A model generated the notes under the pieces. It saw only the letters and a program-made list of their open reading frames with translations, was not told the DNA's origin and did not search any database. Positions 23,753-32,743 of a stretch of 47,814 bases of DNA are shown piece by piece. Position 1 is the first letter of the stretch. Each line of letters begins with the position of its first letter. The DNA is from Bacteroidales bacterium. Lineage in GTDB: Bacteria > Bacteroidota > Bacteroidia > Bacteroidales > UBA3824. The position numbers were made by a program, and so were the translations under genes. The stretch is from positions 1 through 47,814 of the forward strand of contig JAKSLV010000009.1 of the NCBI GenBank assembly GCA_024401025.1, in the 5' to 3' direction.

Positions 23753-23793
23753 AAAGGCGTGGACGGCTCACCCAAGAAGCCATCCACGCCTTT
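23753..23793. terminator. bidirectional terminator between convergent genes
   Basis: A 16-bp stem with one mismatch (AAAGGCGTGGAcGGCT with AGCCaTCCACGCCTTT) and a 9-base loop is flanked by A-rich and T-rich tracts. It serves both the DUF3078 gene and the gene at 23817-24332. Confidence 0.85.
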
Positions 23794-23816
23794 CTCTTTT
23801 TGTTTACGTTTGCTGA

Positions 23817-24332
23817 TTAGTTTTTCAAAAGTATCTGATACGTGTCCTGATCGGCGTATGTAACCAGCTCGCTGCTCTGCTTGTTCTTTATCTGAACCTC
23901 CCACCATCCGGCCCTGGGATTCTGCTTGCAGTAGCACACAAGTGATGCAAAACCATCCTGATTGATATCCTCGGGCTTCAGGCTAACCACTTTGGTGGAC
24001 ATAAGCATCTTTCTGGTACTCATGTAATAATACCACTTTACCTCGTAATCTGCTCCATCGGGATACACATCAGCCATATCCTTGGCCTTGAAGAGGCACT
24101 CTATGCTTATCTGGCTTGCCGTCTTGGCAGAAGCCTGTCCCGGAAGGGCGGCCGCATTGGTGGACATCGGGCTCAAGACCACGCCATCGTCCTTGGCCTC
24201 GCTTATGGTAACATTATCGTTGCCGTTTTTCCATATCACCTGCACGGGAGCAGGATCGGGCCTCTGCGCCGACACAAGTACCGAAACTTGCAATGCCACA
24301 ATCAGCAACAATATGCGATTAATAAGTCTCAT
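23817..24332 (-). CDS. secreted protein of unknown function
   Basis: This 171-aa protein starts at ATG 24332 (one codon after a GTG) with a signal peptide MRLINRILLLIVALQVSVLVSAQ cut after SAQ. The mature part is about 148 residues, predicted beta-sandwich-like (VKWYYYMSTRKMLMSTKVVSL, GWWEVQIKNKQSSELV), and ends in DTYQILLKN. I do not recognise the family. It shares a terminator with the DUF3078 gene. Confidence 0.7.
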   Translation of the reverse strand: MRLINRILLLIVALQVSVLVSAQRPDPAPVQVIWKNGNDNVTISEAKDDGVVLSPMSTNAAALPGQASAKTASQISIECLFKAKDMADVYPDGADYEVKWYYYMSTRKMLMSTKVVSLKPEDINQDGFASLVCYCKQNPRAGWWEVQIKNKQSSELVTYADQDTYQILLKN

Positions 24333-24539
24333 CACAATAATGTTTTTTATTAAAAAATCATATTATCATATACAAAAACTTTCAGCAAAATCTGTTCCAC
24401 TCGTAATGTCTGGCAATGCGTATTGATGCATTTTGCAATAAGAAAAAAAATGTTGTTTTTTTATTAGGGTATTGAAGGAATTCTGTGTTAATAATGTATA
24501 AAAAGCACAAAATTAAATAACTTAAAAAAAACTACAATT
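24333..24539. other. intergenic stretch with no recognised element
   Basis: About 200 AT-rich bases lie between the secreted-protein gene and the small frame at 24540. I see no clean promoter pair, hairpin or gene. Confidence 0.4.
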
Positions 24540-24665
24540 ATGAATAGCACTACAAATCAGACAGTAGAGTTCATCGAGAAGAACGCAGCCGAAATGGCAG
24601 AGAATGTAAATCTGGCAGAAACCATAGCCACACTTGCCATGGATTCGGCAGATTATTGGTTATAG
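24540..24665 (+). CDS. possible 41-aa small protein
   Basis: ATG 24540 opens a 41-codon frame reading MNSTTNQTVEFIEKNAAEM onwards and ending ATLAMDSADYWL before TAG. The composition (acidic, helical, no low complexity) and C-ending codons look coding, unlike the flanks. It is isolated in a 450-base gap and is followed by a strong hairpin at 24711-24752. It could be a genuine small protein, a peptide precursor or the front end of a decayed gene. Confidence 0.35.
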   Translation: MNSTTNQTVEFIEKNAAEMAENVNLAETIATLAMDSADYWL

Positions 24666-24710
24666 TGGGCATATTTGCCGGAAGTATTTTTCACATCACA
24701 CCAAACACAA

Positions 24711-24752
24711 ACAACGCAGATATTCCGCCGCCTGACGGGATACCTGCGTTGT
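24711..24752. terminator. hairpin between the small frame and queA, likely bidirectional terminator
   Basis: ACAACGCAGaTATtCC pairs with GGGATAcCTGCGTTGT (one mismatch, one wobble). No long T run follows on the plus strand. On the minus strand, where it would end queA, TTTGTGTTTGG follows. It is 3' of queA, so it is not a preQ1 riboswitch. Confidence 0.5.
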
Positions 24753-24786
24753 CTGTATTATGATGGTAGGCATCAGCACACGCCTA

Positions 24787-25836
24787 TTATAATATAAGCA
24801 TTGCGTCGCCGTAATCGCCAAACATGTATTTCTTCTTTACAGCCTCGTTGTAGGCCTCCATCAGGAAATCGAAACCCACAAAAGCCGCTGTAGACATCAG
24901 CATTGTGGAATAAGGCTGGTGGAAGTTGGTAACAAGCGAGTTGGGCACGCTAAACTCGTATGGAGGGAATATGAACTTGTTGGTCCATCCGTCGTAAGGC
25001 TTAAGAGTGCCTGTGGCCGATACCGAGCTCTCGAGAGTGCGCAGTGTGGTGATGCCCACGGCGCACACGCGCTTCTCCTCGGCCTTGGCCTTGTTTACTA
25101 TGTTGGCGCAGTTCTCGTCGATGAGGATCTGCTCGCTGTCCATCTTGTGCTTGGTAAGGTCTTCCACATCCACGCTCCTCAGGTGGCCCAGACCCATGTG
25201 GAGAGTGATCTCGGCAAAGTTCACACCCACAATCTCCAGCCTCTTCAGGAGGTTCTTGTTGAAGTGGAAACCGGCAGCCGGACCGGCCACAGCGCCCTCA
25301 TACTTGGCGTAGATGGTCTGATAGCGCTCCTGGTCGATAGGCTCCACGGGGCGGTGGATATATTTTGGCAGCGGGGTCTCTCCCAGCCCATAAAGAAGTT
25401 TCTTGAAATCATCGTACTGGCCATCGAAGAGGAACCTCAGCGTGCGTCCCCTGGAAGTGGTGTTGTCGATAACCTCGGCCACAAGACTGTCGTCATCGCC
25501 GAAATAGAGCTTGTTTCCGATACGGATTTTCCTAGCCGGATCCACCAGCACATCCCAGAAACGCATCTCCTTGTTGAGTTCCCTCAGCAGAAACACCTCA
25601 ATCTTAGCCCCCGTCTTTTCCTTGTTGCCATACAATCTGGCCGGAATCACCTTGGTATTGTTGAAAACCATCACATCGCCGTCGTCGAAACACTTGGCAA
25701 TGTCCACAAACTGCTTGTGCTCAATGGTGTGGTTTTTCCTGTTGAGAACCATCAGCTTGCAGTCGTCGCGGTATTCCGACGGATTCTGCGCGATGAGTTT
25801 CTCAGGCAGATCGAATTTAAATTTAGATAGCTTCAT
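24787..25836 (-). CDS. queA: S-adenosylmethionine:tRNA ribosyltransferase-isomerase
   Basis: This 349-aa enzyme transfers and isomerises the ribosyl moiety of AdoMet onto preQ1-modified tRNA to form epoxyqueuosine. It opens [19 protein letters not shown] and contains [49 protein letters not shown] and [12 protein letters not shown], all classic QueA blocks. Length is normal. It lies downstream of truB on the same strand, so two tRNA-modification genes are adjacent, but a TAACTTTG promoter in between suggests independent transcription. Confidence 0.95.
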   Translation of the reverse strand: MKLSKFKFDLPEKLIAQNPSEYRDDCKLMVLNRKNHTIEHKQFVDIAKCFDDGDVMVFNNTKVIPARLYGNKEKTGAKIEVFLLRELNKEMRFWDVLVDPARKIRIGNKLYFGDDDSLVAEVIDNTTSRGRTLRFLFDGQYDDFKKLLYGLGETPLPKYIHRPVEPIDQERYQTIYAKYEGAVAGPAAGFHFNKNLLKRLEIVGVNFAEITLHMGLGHLRSVDVEDLTKHKMDSEQILIDENCANIVNKAKAEEKRVCAVGITTLRTLESSVSATGTLKPYDGWTNKFIFPPYEFSVPNSLVTNFHQPYSTMLMSTAAFVGFDFLMEAYNEAVKKKYMFGDYGDAMLIL

Positions 25837-25888
25837 CTAATAATTACAACTATTTAGTTGGTGAAATAATACAATTATTGCAATACTG

Positions 25889-25921
25889 CAAAGTTAATAA
25901 AAATTATTCAATTCCCTGCAA
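25889..25921 (-). promoter_or_regulatory. possible promoter of queA
   Basis: The minus strand has TTG (25921-25919) inside the end of truB, 22 bases, then TAACTTTG (25896-25889), about 52 bases before the queA ATG. Confidence 0.45.
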
Positions 25922-26644
25922 GGATTTTTCAAAATTTTCTATCGAAATTGCATTTTCCACCCTGATGTCGCCTATACGTGTCCTGCGCAGGCCCGCCAGA
26001 TGTCCTCCCACGCCCAGCCTCTGCCCCAGGTCGTGCGCCAGCGAGCGTATGTAGGTGCCCTTGCTGCAATGCACCCTCAGCTTAAACTCCTTGGTCTGGT
26101 CGTCGTACTCGGTCACCTCCAGGTCCATAATCTCTATCACCTGAGGCCGCATCTTCACCTCGTCGCCGCGGCCCTCGTGCGCTGCCACAAAAGCGCGCTC
26201 GCCGTTTATCTTCTTGGCCGAATACACCGGCGGATACTGAGTCTGCTGCCCCAGGAAAGTCTTCAGGCACTCGTTTATCTTCTCCAGGCTGATGCCCTGC
26301 ACATCCACGAAATTCTCCGGCTCGGTCTCCAGATCGTAGCTCGGCGTAGTGGAGCCCAGGCGCACGGTGGCTATGTACTCCTTGTCGTGGTCCTGATACG
26401 TGGTTATCTCCTTGGTCTTGCGTCCGGTGCACACTATCAGCACGCCCGTGGCCAGAGGGTCCAGCGTGCCGGCGTGGCCCACCTTTATCTTCCTGAGGCC
26501 GCGGTAATGACGTATCAGATACCTCACCTTGTTCACCATATCAAACGACGTCCACCTCAGCGGCTTGTCGAAAACCACCACCTGGCCAATCTGGAACGGA
26601 TCCAGCGGCTCCTGATGCTGCGTATTTTGCTTGTTCTGATCCAA
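25904..26644 (-). CDS. truB: tRNA pseudouridine-55 synthase
   Basis: This 246-aa enzyme converts U55 of the tRNA T loop to pseudouridine. It has VVFDKPLRWTSFDMVNKV, the catalytic loop GHAGTLDPLATG (nucleophile Asp62), KEYIATVRLG and the later Y-A-K (VYSAKKINGERA). The start is a TTG at 26644 (MDQNKQNTQHQEPLDPF); no in-frame ATG exists near it. Length fits the short bacterial form. It is divergent from aroB. Confidence 0.93.
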   Translation of the reverse strand: MDQNKQNTQHQEPLDPFQIGQVVVFDKPLRWTSFDMVNKVRYLIRHYRGLRKIKVGHAGTLDPLATGVLIVCTGRKTKEITTYQDHDKEYIATVRLGSTTPSYDLETEPENFVDVQGISLEKINECLKTFLGQQTQYPPVYSAKKINGERAFVAAHEGRGDEVKMRPQVIEIMDLEVTEYDDQTKEFKLRVHCSKGTYIRSLAHDLGQRLGVGGHLAGLRRTRIGDIRVENAISIENFEKSLQGIE

Positions 26645-26714
26645 AATGCTGTGTTTTATTAAAAATTTTCCAAAAAAATGAGAGAGTAAAGGTAATAATT
26701 TAATTAATAATTTT

Positions 26715-26722
26715 TACCTTTG
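26715..26722 (+). promoter_or_regulatory. -7 box upstream of aroB
   Basis: TACCTTTG lies 34 bases before ATG 26757; no clear -33 box. Confidence 0.35.
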
Positions 26723-26756
26723 ACGTTGGAAAATTTTCATAAAAAAAAGAATAAAG

Positions 26757-27812
26757 ATGAATTTACCGGAAAACGTGGTCTGCACCAAGAATGCCGACCA
26801 GGAGCTAAAGAACATACTTGACCAGCACAAGGGAAAAGTATTCGTGCTGGCCGACGAGCATACCGAGGCCCTCTGCCTGCCCCTGCTGCCATCCCTTGCC
26901 GAAAAGGGAGCAATAGTGGTGCGCATACAGAGCGGCGAGGAAAACAAGAACCTGAACACCCTGCAGCAGATATGGATGCAGATGGGCGACAACGGCGGCG
27001 ACCGCAAGAGCCTTTTCGTAAACCTGGGCGGTGGCGTAATAGGTGATATGGGCGGACTTGCGGCTTCACTCTTCAAGCGCGGCATCAGGTTCGTAAACGT
27101 GCCCACCACCCTGCTGGCGCAGGTGGACGCATCGTGCGGAGGAAAGCTGGCCGTAGACTTCAACAACCTGAAAAACGAGATTGGCCTTTTCCGCAATCCC
27201 GACAAGGTGATAATAAGCCCCGAGTTCCTGAAGTCGCTGCCAATGGAGCAGATAGTATCAGGAATGGCCGAGATGATAAAGCACGCCGTGCTCTACAGCG
27301 AGGAATACCTCGACCAGATATCAGAGTTCGACCCCAAGAAGCCCGACTACGACCTTCTGGCCAGCCTGGTGGAGACATCAGTGAGGATAAAGAACGATTT
27401 TGCCGGCAAGGACCCCACCGAGAAAGGCATCCGCAAGATGCTGAACCTGGGCCACACGATAGGCCACGCCGTAGAATCGTACTCGTTTACCACCAGCACA
27501 CCGCTGCTCCACGGCGAGGCGGTGGCAATAGGCATCGTGAGCGAGCTGTTCCTCAGCAACAAGATACTCCATTTCCCCGTACAGAAAATGATGAGGATCA
27601 CCAACCTGATAGCCAGCACATACAAGCCATACAAGATAAAGTACGAGACCTACGACGAGCTGATAGCGCTGATGACCCACGACAAGAAAAACACCGACGG
27701 AATGATAAACTTCTCGCTGATGAGCGATTACGGACAGTTCCAGATCGACCAGCACTGCACCAAGGACGACATCTACCAGTCGCTATCGTTCTACAATCAG
27801 ATGAACCTATAA
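26757..27812 (+). CDS. aroB: 3-dehydroquinate synthase
   Basis: This 351-aa enzyme of the shikimate pathway converts DAHP to 3-dehydroquinate using NAD and a metal. The nucleotide-binding block LGGGVIGDMGGLAASLFKRG, then NVPTTLLAQVDASCGGKLAV, GMAEMIKHAVL and the metal ligand region LGHTIGHAVE...LHGEAVAIG are all present. Length is normal. It begins a plus-strand run and is followed by hldD after 18 bases, probably co-transcribed. Confidence 0.95.
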   Translation: MNLPENVVCTKNADQELKNILDQHKGKVFVLADEHTEALCLPLLPSLAEKGAIVVRIQSGEENKNLNTLQQIWMQMGDNGGDRKSLFVNLGGGVIGDMGGLAASLFKRGIRFVNVPTTLLAQVDASCGGKLAVDFNNLKNEIGLFRNPDKVIISPEFLKSLPMEQIVSGMAEMIKHAVLYSEEYLDQISEFDPKKPDYDLLASLVETSVRIKNDFAGKDPTEKGIRKMLNLGHTIGHAVESYSFTTSTPLLHGEAVAIGIVSELFLSNKILHFPVQKMMRITNLIASTYKPYKIKYETYDELIALMTHDKKNTDGMINFSLMSDYGQFQIDQHCTKDDIYQSLSFYNQMNL

Positions 27813-27830
27813 CAAAACACTTTGCAAAAA

Positions 27831-28808
27831 ATGATAGTAATAACAGGCGCGGCAGGTTTCATAGCATCAGTGATAGCCGCCAGACTAAACAAGGACAACT
27901 ACAACGACCTGATCCTGGTGGACGATTTCTCGCGTCAGGACAGAGAACGCAACTATAGCGAACTGCAATACAATCAGCTGGTTGACAGGGACCACTTTAT
28001 GCAATGGTTTGACGACAACCACAGCCAGGTGGAGTTTGTGATCCACATGGGAGCCAGAAGCGCCACCACAGAGTTCGACTACTCGGTATTGGAGAAGCTG
28101 AACCTCCAGTATACCAAGGACATCTGGACACGCTGCGCGAAATACGGCATAGGACTGATATACGCATCATCGGCCGCCACATACGGCGACGGAGAGCTGG
28201 GCTACGACGACAACCACGAGCTGCCGTATCAGCTGAAACCTCTCAACCCATACGGAGTATCCAAAAACGAGTTCGACAAGTGGGCCCTCCAGCAGGAGAA
28301 GCAGCCGTATTTCTGGGCCGGACTCAAGTTCTTCAACGTATACGGACCCAACGAATACCACAAGGGCAGCATGGCATCGGTGATACTGCACGCCTACAAG
28401 CAGATAACCGAGACCGGCGGCATGAAGCTCTTCCGCAGCCACAAGGAAGGCATCGCCGACGGACACCAGAGCCGCGATTTCGTGTATGTGAAAGACATAG
28501 CCGAGGTGATAATGTACCTGATGGAAAACCGCAAGGGATGCGGACTCTACAACGTGGGCACAGGCAAGGCCAGAACCTTCCTGGACCTCGTGAAGGCCAC
28601 ATTCAAGGCCATGGGCAAGCCCGAGAACATCTCCTTCATAGATACTCCGCTAAAGATCCGCGACAAGTATCAGTACTTTACCCAGGCCAACATACAGAAG
28701 CTTAGAGACATAGGATACAACAGGCCTATGACCGAGCTTGAAGACGGAGTATCAGACTACGTGAAAAACTACATAACAGGAAACAAGATTTATAACGGCA
28801 AAAACTAA
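27831..28808 (+). CDS. hldD: ADP-L-glycero-D-manno-heptose 6-epimerase
   Basis: This extended SDR inverts C6 of ADP-heptose for LPS inner core synthesis. I use ATG 27831 (MIVITGAAGFIASVI), not the TTG three codons upstream. The nucleotide loop reads GAAGFIAS, with Ala in place of the usual last Gly. The catalytic YGVSK is present, along with HMGARSATTE and FFNVYGPNEYHKG, which are diagnostic for HldD. rfaE2 at the far end of the window supplies the activated heptose upstream of this step. Confidence 0.93.
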   Translation: MIVITGAAGFIASVIAARLNKDNYNDLILVDDFSRQDRERNYSELQYNQLVDRDHFMQWFDDNHSQVEFVIHMGARSATTEFDYSVLEKLNLQYTKDIWTRCAKYGIGLIYASSAATYGDGELGYDDNHELPYQLKPLNPYGVSKNEFDKWALQQEKQPYFWAGLKFFNVYGPNEYHKGSMASVILHAYKQITETGGMKLFRSHKEGIADGHQSRDFVYVKDIAEVIMYLMENRKGCGLYNVGTGKARTFLDLVKATFKAMGKPENISFIDTPLKIRDKYQYFTQANIQKLRDIGYNRPMTELEDGVSDYVKNYITGNKIYNGKN

Positions 28809-28814
28809 CGCAAC

Positions 28815-29324
28815 ATGTTTATCGACAATACACCATCCACATCCAAGTGGACCCTGGCCGAGGTGCTTACATTCACAATATCAGTGGCCCTGATGCTCTG
28901 GGCTTATCTGGAGCGCAGCGATTACACCCTGAGCAAGATATCGATCTGCGGAATGTCGGTATTCCAGCTGGCCAACATACTGGCATACATTGGATTGGCC
29001 GCCTCGGTGCTGATGCTGCTGATAAACCCATCGTACGTATATTACAACGACGAGGGCAAAAACATCGTGATACGCACATGCTCGGCTTTCCCGCTATTCA
29101 GAAACTACAGGGAATTCCCTTTCCCAAAAAGCAGCCTGGTAAGCTACAACTACACCGAATCCATCTTCGGATGGAAGAAGGTGATAGACATCACAGTTTC
29201 GGGACTGGACCCAAACACCAAGCAGCCCAAGGAGATGACCATAGAGGGCATCAACGTATCAGCCCTGAAGAAAGACAACATCGACAAGCTGAAAAAGGCG
29301 CTCGACAAGATACTCGAGAAATAA
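28815..29324 (+). CDS. small membrane protein of unknown function
   Basis: This 169-aa protein has two membrane spans (about 15-33 and 49-70: FQLANILAYIGLAASVLMLL). A soluble C-terminal domain follows, with a short tail KKDNIDKLKKALDKILEK. Layout resembles small two-span proteins with a PH-like cytoplasmic domain, but I cannot assign a family. It follows hldD after 6 bases, so they are probably co-transcribed. Confidence 0.65.
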   Translation: MFIDNTPSTSKWTLAEVLTFTISVALMLWAYLERSDYTLSKISICGMSVFQLANILAYIGLAASVLMLLINPSYVYYNDEGKNIVIRTCSAFPLFRNYREFPFPKSSLVSYNYTESIFGWKKVIDITVSGLDPNTKQPKEMTIEGINVSALKKDNIDKLKKALDKILEK

Positions 29325-29354
29325 AATCCAGAGGCCAAGGTAACTAATAGGCAT

Positions 29355-29362
29355 TATATTTG
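29355..29362 (+). promoter_or_regulatory. -7 box upstream of the LRR gene
   Basis: TATATTTG lies 44 bases before ATG 29407; the -33 region has no TTTG. Confidence 0.4.
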
Positions 29363-29406
29363 CAAAACAAGTATGCAAACGTAACATACAGAAAAACATA
29401 CGTGAA

Positions 29407-30405
29407 ATGAACAGAATAAGCCATATATTAATTACCGCAATACTGGTTGCGGCAGCATGGATGCCAGCATCGGCACAGTTGCTGACAGAGGAGCAGCTGC
29501 GCTCCGAGAAAGTCTACACCTCCACCGCAGAGGCCGACAAGCAGGCCGAAAAGGTAAGGATATTGGACCTCAGCAACCAGAACCTTACATCGGCCGGAAA
29601 CCTCGACAAGTACACCAACCTCCAGGTGCTGTACCTGCAGGGCAACAGGCTTACACAGCTGCCCGAATCGGTATACAAGCTAAAGAACCTGGAGCAGATA
29701 TACGCCGACAACAACCAGATAGCCCTGGTGTGGGACGAGATAAAGGACATGCCAAACCTGAGGGTGCTTACCCTGGGATCCAACGAGATATCGGCCATCC
29801 CCGACGGCGTGATGAGGATAGAGAAACTCCAATACCTCGACCTCAGCGACAACAACATCGTGCAGGTGCCGGCCAACATCATGAGCCTGCAAAACCTGCT
29901 GGAGCTCGACCTCTCCAACAACTCGATATCGAGGCTGCCAGAAGAGATTTCTATGCTCTACAACCTTAACGTGCTGCTGCTATCGGGCAACAAGATTTCG
30001 GCCCTGCCACAGAGCATCGACAAGCTAAGCCACCTGAGCGTATTATCATTAGACGACAATCCGCTAGGCAAGGTGCCGCTCCAGATATGCGGAATGATAA
30101 CTCTGCGCACCCTGTCGATGAACAAGTGCGGGCTAACACAGTTTCCGCCCCAGCTGTGCAACCTGGTAAACCTGCGCACCCTGATACTCAGCAACAACAA
30201 CATAGGCGGAGGCCAAAACCCAATACCGCCCCAGATAGGCAAGCTGCTGTATCTCGAGAACCTGAGCCTGAACAACAACCCCGGCATCAGGGCACTGCCA
30301 GAGGCTATGCAGGAGCTGCTGAACCTTACATCGATAGGCCTGGACGGATGCTCGATACAGATGCTTCCAAGCTGGGTGCAGAGCGACAAGATTCTCAACT
30401 ACTAA
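29407..30405 (+). CDS. exported leucine-rich-repeat protein
   Basis: This 332-aa protein has a signal peptide (MNRISHILITAILVAAAWM, cleavage after PASAQ). It carries about ten leucine-rich repeats of 23-24 residues of the pattern LxxLxLxxNxLxxLPxxI (for example LQVLYLQGNRLTQLPESV). LRR solenoids bind proteins, so a periplasmic or surface interaction role is likely. There is no lipobox and no C-terminal sorting domain. It sits directly before the CheR/CheB module but that module has its own promoter. Confidence 0.8.
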   Translation: MNRISHILITAILVAAAWMPASAQLLTEEQLRSEKVYTSTAEADKQAEKVRILDLSNQNLTSAGNLDKYTNLQVLYLQGNRLTQLPESVYKLKNLEQIYADNNQIALVWDEIKDMPNLRVLTLGSNEISAIPDGVMRIEKLQYLDLSDNNIVQVPANIMSLQNLLELDLSNNSISRLPEEISMLYNLNVLLLSGNKISALPQSIDKLSHLSVLSLDDNPLGKVPLQICGMITLRTLSMNKCGLTQFPPQLCNLVNLRTLILSNNNIGGGQNPIPPQIGKLLYLENLSLNNNPGIRALPEAMQELLNLTSIGLDGCSIQMLPSWVQSDKILNY

Positions 30406-30423
30406 AACTGATGAAAATATTAT

Positions 30424-30455
30424 TTTGATTGTTTGGAAAAAAAGACTTATATTTG
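30424..30455 (+). promoter_or_regulatory. promoter of the CheR-CheB operon
   Basis: TTTG (30424-30427), 20 bases and TATATTTG (30448-30455) lie 21 bases before ATG 30477. It also decides the start: upstream in-frame TTG codons fall inside the promoter. Confidence 0.7.
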
Positions 30456-30476
30456 GAAAACGAAAAACAACAATAT

Positions 30477-31319
30477 ATGTTTGAGGAGCGCGACATACAC
30501 GAACTTATAAGGGCACTGAGGGATTGCGGAAACTACGATTTCAGCAATTACTCACTCAAATCCTTTATGCGCCGCGTGGAGAAACTGCTGTACGACAACA
30601 AGATGGATATCTATGCATTAACCAATGCTATAAAGATAGACCGCGTGTTTCTGGAGCAGGTGGTGAGAGACATCACCGTAAACACCACCGAGATATTCCG
30701 CGACCCCTCGGTATGGCAGGCCATGAAATACAGGCTGCTGCCCAAGCTCCACAGCCAGAAGGAGATAAACATCTGGCACGCCGGATGCAGCATAGGCATG
30801 GAGGTGTATTCGATGGAGATAATGCTCTACGAGGCCGGCCTGCTCGACAAGACAAACATATACGCCACCGACATCAACACCGACGTGCTGAAAACCGCCG
30901 AGAACGGAACATACAGCCTGCGCAACGTAAAGGAATACCTCGACAACTACAACAAGGCACTGTGCGTGAATCCCTACAACTTTGAGGAGAGGGGCACAAC
31001 GCCAATAAGCAAATACGTCGACATGGACGAGCGCCATGACGTGATGCGCATGAAGCCATACCTGCTCAACAAGGCCACGTTCAAGAAGCACAACCTCGTA
31101 AGCGACCCCAACCCGTTCGGCATCAAGTACGACATAATACTGTGCCGGAACGTGCTGATATACTTCAACCAGACTCTCCAGAGCAAGATATTCGGCGATT
31201 TCTGGAACAGCCTGGTGGACGACGGCACCCTGGTGCTAGGCATACACGAGAGCATCCTGGGCCCATGGGCCGGCAAATACGAGAAAAAAGGACTTATGTA
31301 CTCTAAAAAGCAACTGTAG
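30477..31319 (+). CDS. CheR-type protein-glutamate O-methyltransferase
   Basis: The 280-aa protein from ATG 30477 (MFEERDIHELIRAL) has the CheR N-terminal helical domain and an AdoMet-binding domain. Motifs are VNTTEIFRDPSVW, WHAGCSIGMEVYSMEI, YATDINTDVL and the CheR-typical CRNVLIYFN. It should methylate glutamate side chains of a receptor-like protein. No methyl-accepting receptor, CheA or CheW is encoded here, so the target is unknown. A degenerate CheR, a CheB and a GAF protein follow in the same operon. Confidence 0.88.
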   Translation: MFEERDIHELIRALRDCGNYDFSNYSLKSFMRRVEKLLYDNKMDIYALTNAIKIDRVFLEQVVRDITVNTTEIFRDPSVWQAMKYRLLPKLHSQKEINIWHAGCSIGMEVYSMEIMLYEAGLLDKTNIYATDINTDVLKTAENGTYSLRNVKEYLDNYNKALCVNPYNFEERGTTPISKYVDMDERHDVMRMKPYLLNKATFKKHNLVSDPNPFGIKYDIILCRNVLIYFNQTLQSKIFGDFWNSLVDDGTLVLGIHESILGPWAGKYEKKGLMYSKKQL

Positions 31320-31324
31320 ACACA

Positions 31325-32155
31325 ATGGATGAACTGTTTACCATATCCGACGAGGAATACATGCGAATAGCGGCCACGCTGCGCACTCTGCGCAACATCG
31401 ACCTGTCGTACTATCAGCCCGTAATCACCAAGCACAGGTTTGCGAGGTTTGCCAAGGCTCACGGATATACCAGCACATCCATGCTGATAGAGAAACTCCA
31501 GTACGACAAGAAGATAGCCGACATGCTGATAGACGGGATAAAGGTGCAGACCACCGAGATGTTCCGTGATCCGCAGACATGGATAGAGCTGGAAAACATC
31601 CTGAGGGACAAGCTTAATCAGGAGAGCATCATAAAGATATGGATTCCTGATATCTGCGGCGACGACGAGCTAAACTCCATGCTGGTGGCCCTTAGCCGAT
31701 GCAAGATGCTCCACAAGGCTATGGTGTACGCCACATCGGTAAACCAGGGATGCATATCCAACGCGCAGAAGGGCGAGATAGACTGCAAGAAATACGAGGC
31801 CAGCGATGCCAACTTCAAGAGGATGAACGCCGAGAACAACCTGCAGAGCTACGTAACCAACTGCGACAAGTCGTACAGATTCTCGCCACAGCTGCTGGAG
31901 AAGGCCATCTTCATAAAGCAGAGCGTGCTAAGCGATCCTCCGCCCGACAATGGGTTTAATCTGATTCTGTTCAGAAACAGGACGCTCTACTACACGCAGA
32001 TGGCGCAGAAAAGGCTGATAGAATCGCTCACCAAGAGCCTCCTTACCGGCGGATACCTGGTAATGGGCGTTGGCGAGAGCATCAGCGGACTGGAACAGGC
32101 GGCCCAGTATACACAGGTATCCAAGACGGAAAAGATTTTCCGCAAAAAATATTAA
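31325..32155 (+). CDS. degenerate CheR-like protein (probable pseudo-methyltransferase)
   Basis: This 276-aa protein aligns by layout with the CheR before it: VQTTEMFRDPQTW matches VNTTEIFRDPSVW, and FRNRTLYYTQ matches CRNVLIYFNQ. The AdoMet loop is lost: WIPDICGDDELNSM replaces WHAGCSIGMEVYSM, and the acidic ribose-binding motif (YATDIN) is YATSVN. It is unlikely to bind AdoMet and may act as a regulator or scaffold for the active CheR or CheB. Gap to the preceding gene is 5 bases. Confidence 0.75.
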   Translation: MDELFTISDEEYMRIAATLRTLRNIDLSYYQPVITKHRFARFAKAHGYTSTSMLIEKLQYDKKIADMLIDGIKVQTTEMFRDPQTWIELENILRDKLNQESIIKIWIPDICGDDELNSMLVALSRCKMLHKAMVYATSVNQGCISNAQKGEIDCKKYEASDANFKRMNAENNLQSYVTNCDKSYRFSPQLLEKAIFIKQSVLSDPPPDNGFNLILFRNRTLYYTQMAQKRLIESLTKSLLTGGYLVMGVGESISGLEQAAQYTQVSKTEKIFRKKY

Positions 32156-32180
32156 CTAACAGTAAACACCAAACACCACA

Positions 32181-32738
32181 ATGCTGAATGTAGTAATAGG
32201 CGGATCGGCAGGCAGTTTCCAAACTGTAACCAACATACTGGCCAGCCTCCCAAAGACATTCCCGTTTCCGATGTTTCTGTGTCTTCACAGGCTCAAGTAC
32301 GTGAGAACCGGATTTGTGGAGGCGCTGGAGCTGAAGTCCTCGTTGCCGATACACGAGCCTCAGGACAAGACCCCGATACTGCCGGGCCATGTGTACCTGG
32401 CGCCTGCCAATTACCACATGTACATAGATCCCGGCAACACGATATCGCTGTCCACCGAGGAGGTTGTAAACCATTCCAGACCGTCTATCGACATCACATT
32501 TGCATCGGCGGCCCAGGCTTTCGGCAGCAAGTGCGTGGGTGTGCTGCTATCGGGCGCCAACAAGGACGGCGCGCTGGGCATAAAACTCATGAAAGACATG
32601 GGAGGCACTGTGATAGTGCAGTCGCCCGACGAGTGTCAGGTAAAGACCATGACAATGGCCGCTATCAAGATCACCGACGTCGACTTCGTTTTCCAGAGCC
32701 AACAGATAATAAACTATTTGCAAAATCTTAAAGAATAA
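32181..32738 (+). CDS. CheB-type methylesterase, stand-alone catalytic domain
   Basis: This 185-aa protein is the CheB catalytic domain without a response-regulator receiver. The triad is visible: Ser9 in IGGSAGS, His36 in LCLHRL and Asp129 in LSGANKDGALG. PILPGHVYLAPANYHM is the conserved CheB block. It should remove methyl esters made by the CheR at 30477. Lacking a receiver, it must be controlled by partners, perhaps the GAF protein encoded 5 bases downstream. Confidence 0.88.
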   Translation: MLNVVIGGSAGSFQTVTNILASLPKTFPFPMFLCLHRLKYVRTGFVEALELKSSLPIHEPQDKTPILPGHVYLAPANYHMYIDPGNTISLSTEEVVNHSRPSIDITFASAAQAFGSKCVGVLLSGANKDGALGIKLMKDMGGTVIVQSPDECQVKTMTMAAIKITDVDFVFQSQQIINYLQNLKE

Positions 32739-32743
32739 AAAAA

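Noticed and set aside
24711..24752. preQ1-type riboswitch for queA
   Set aside because: The hairpin is on the 3' side of queA, and the queA leader shows no preQ1 aptamer-like sequence.
30429..30476. TTG start of CheR at 30429
   Set aside because: This stretch contains the -7 promoter box and begins right after the -33 box, so it lies upstream of the predicted transcription start.
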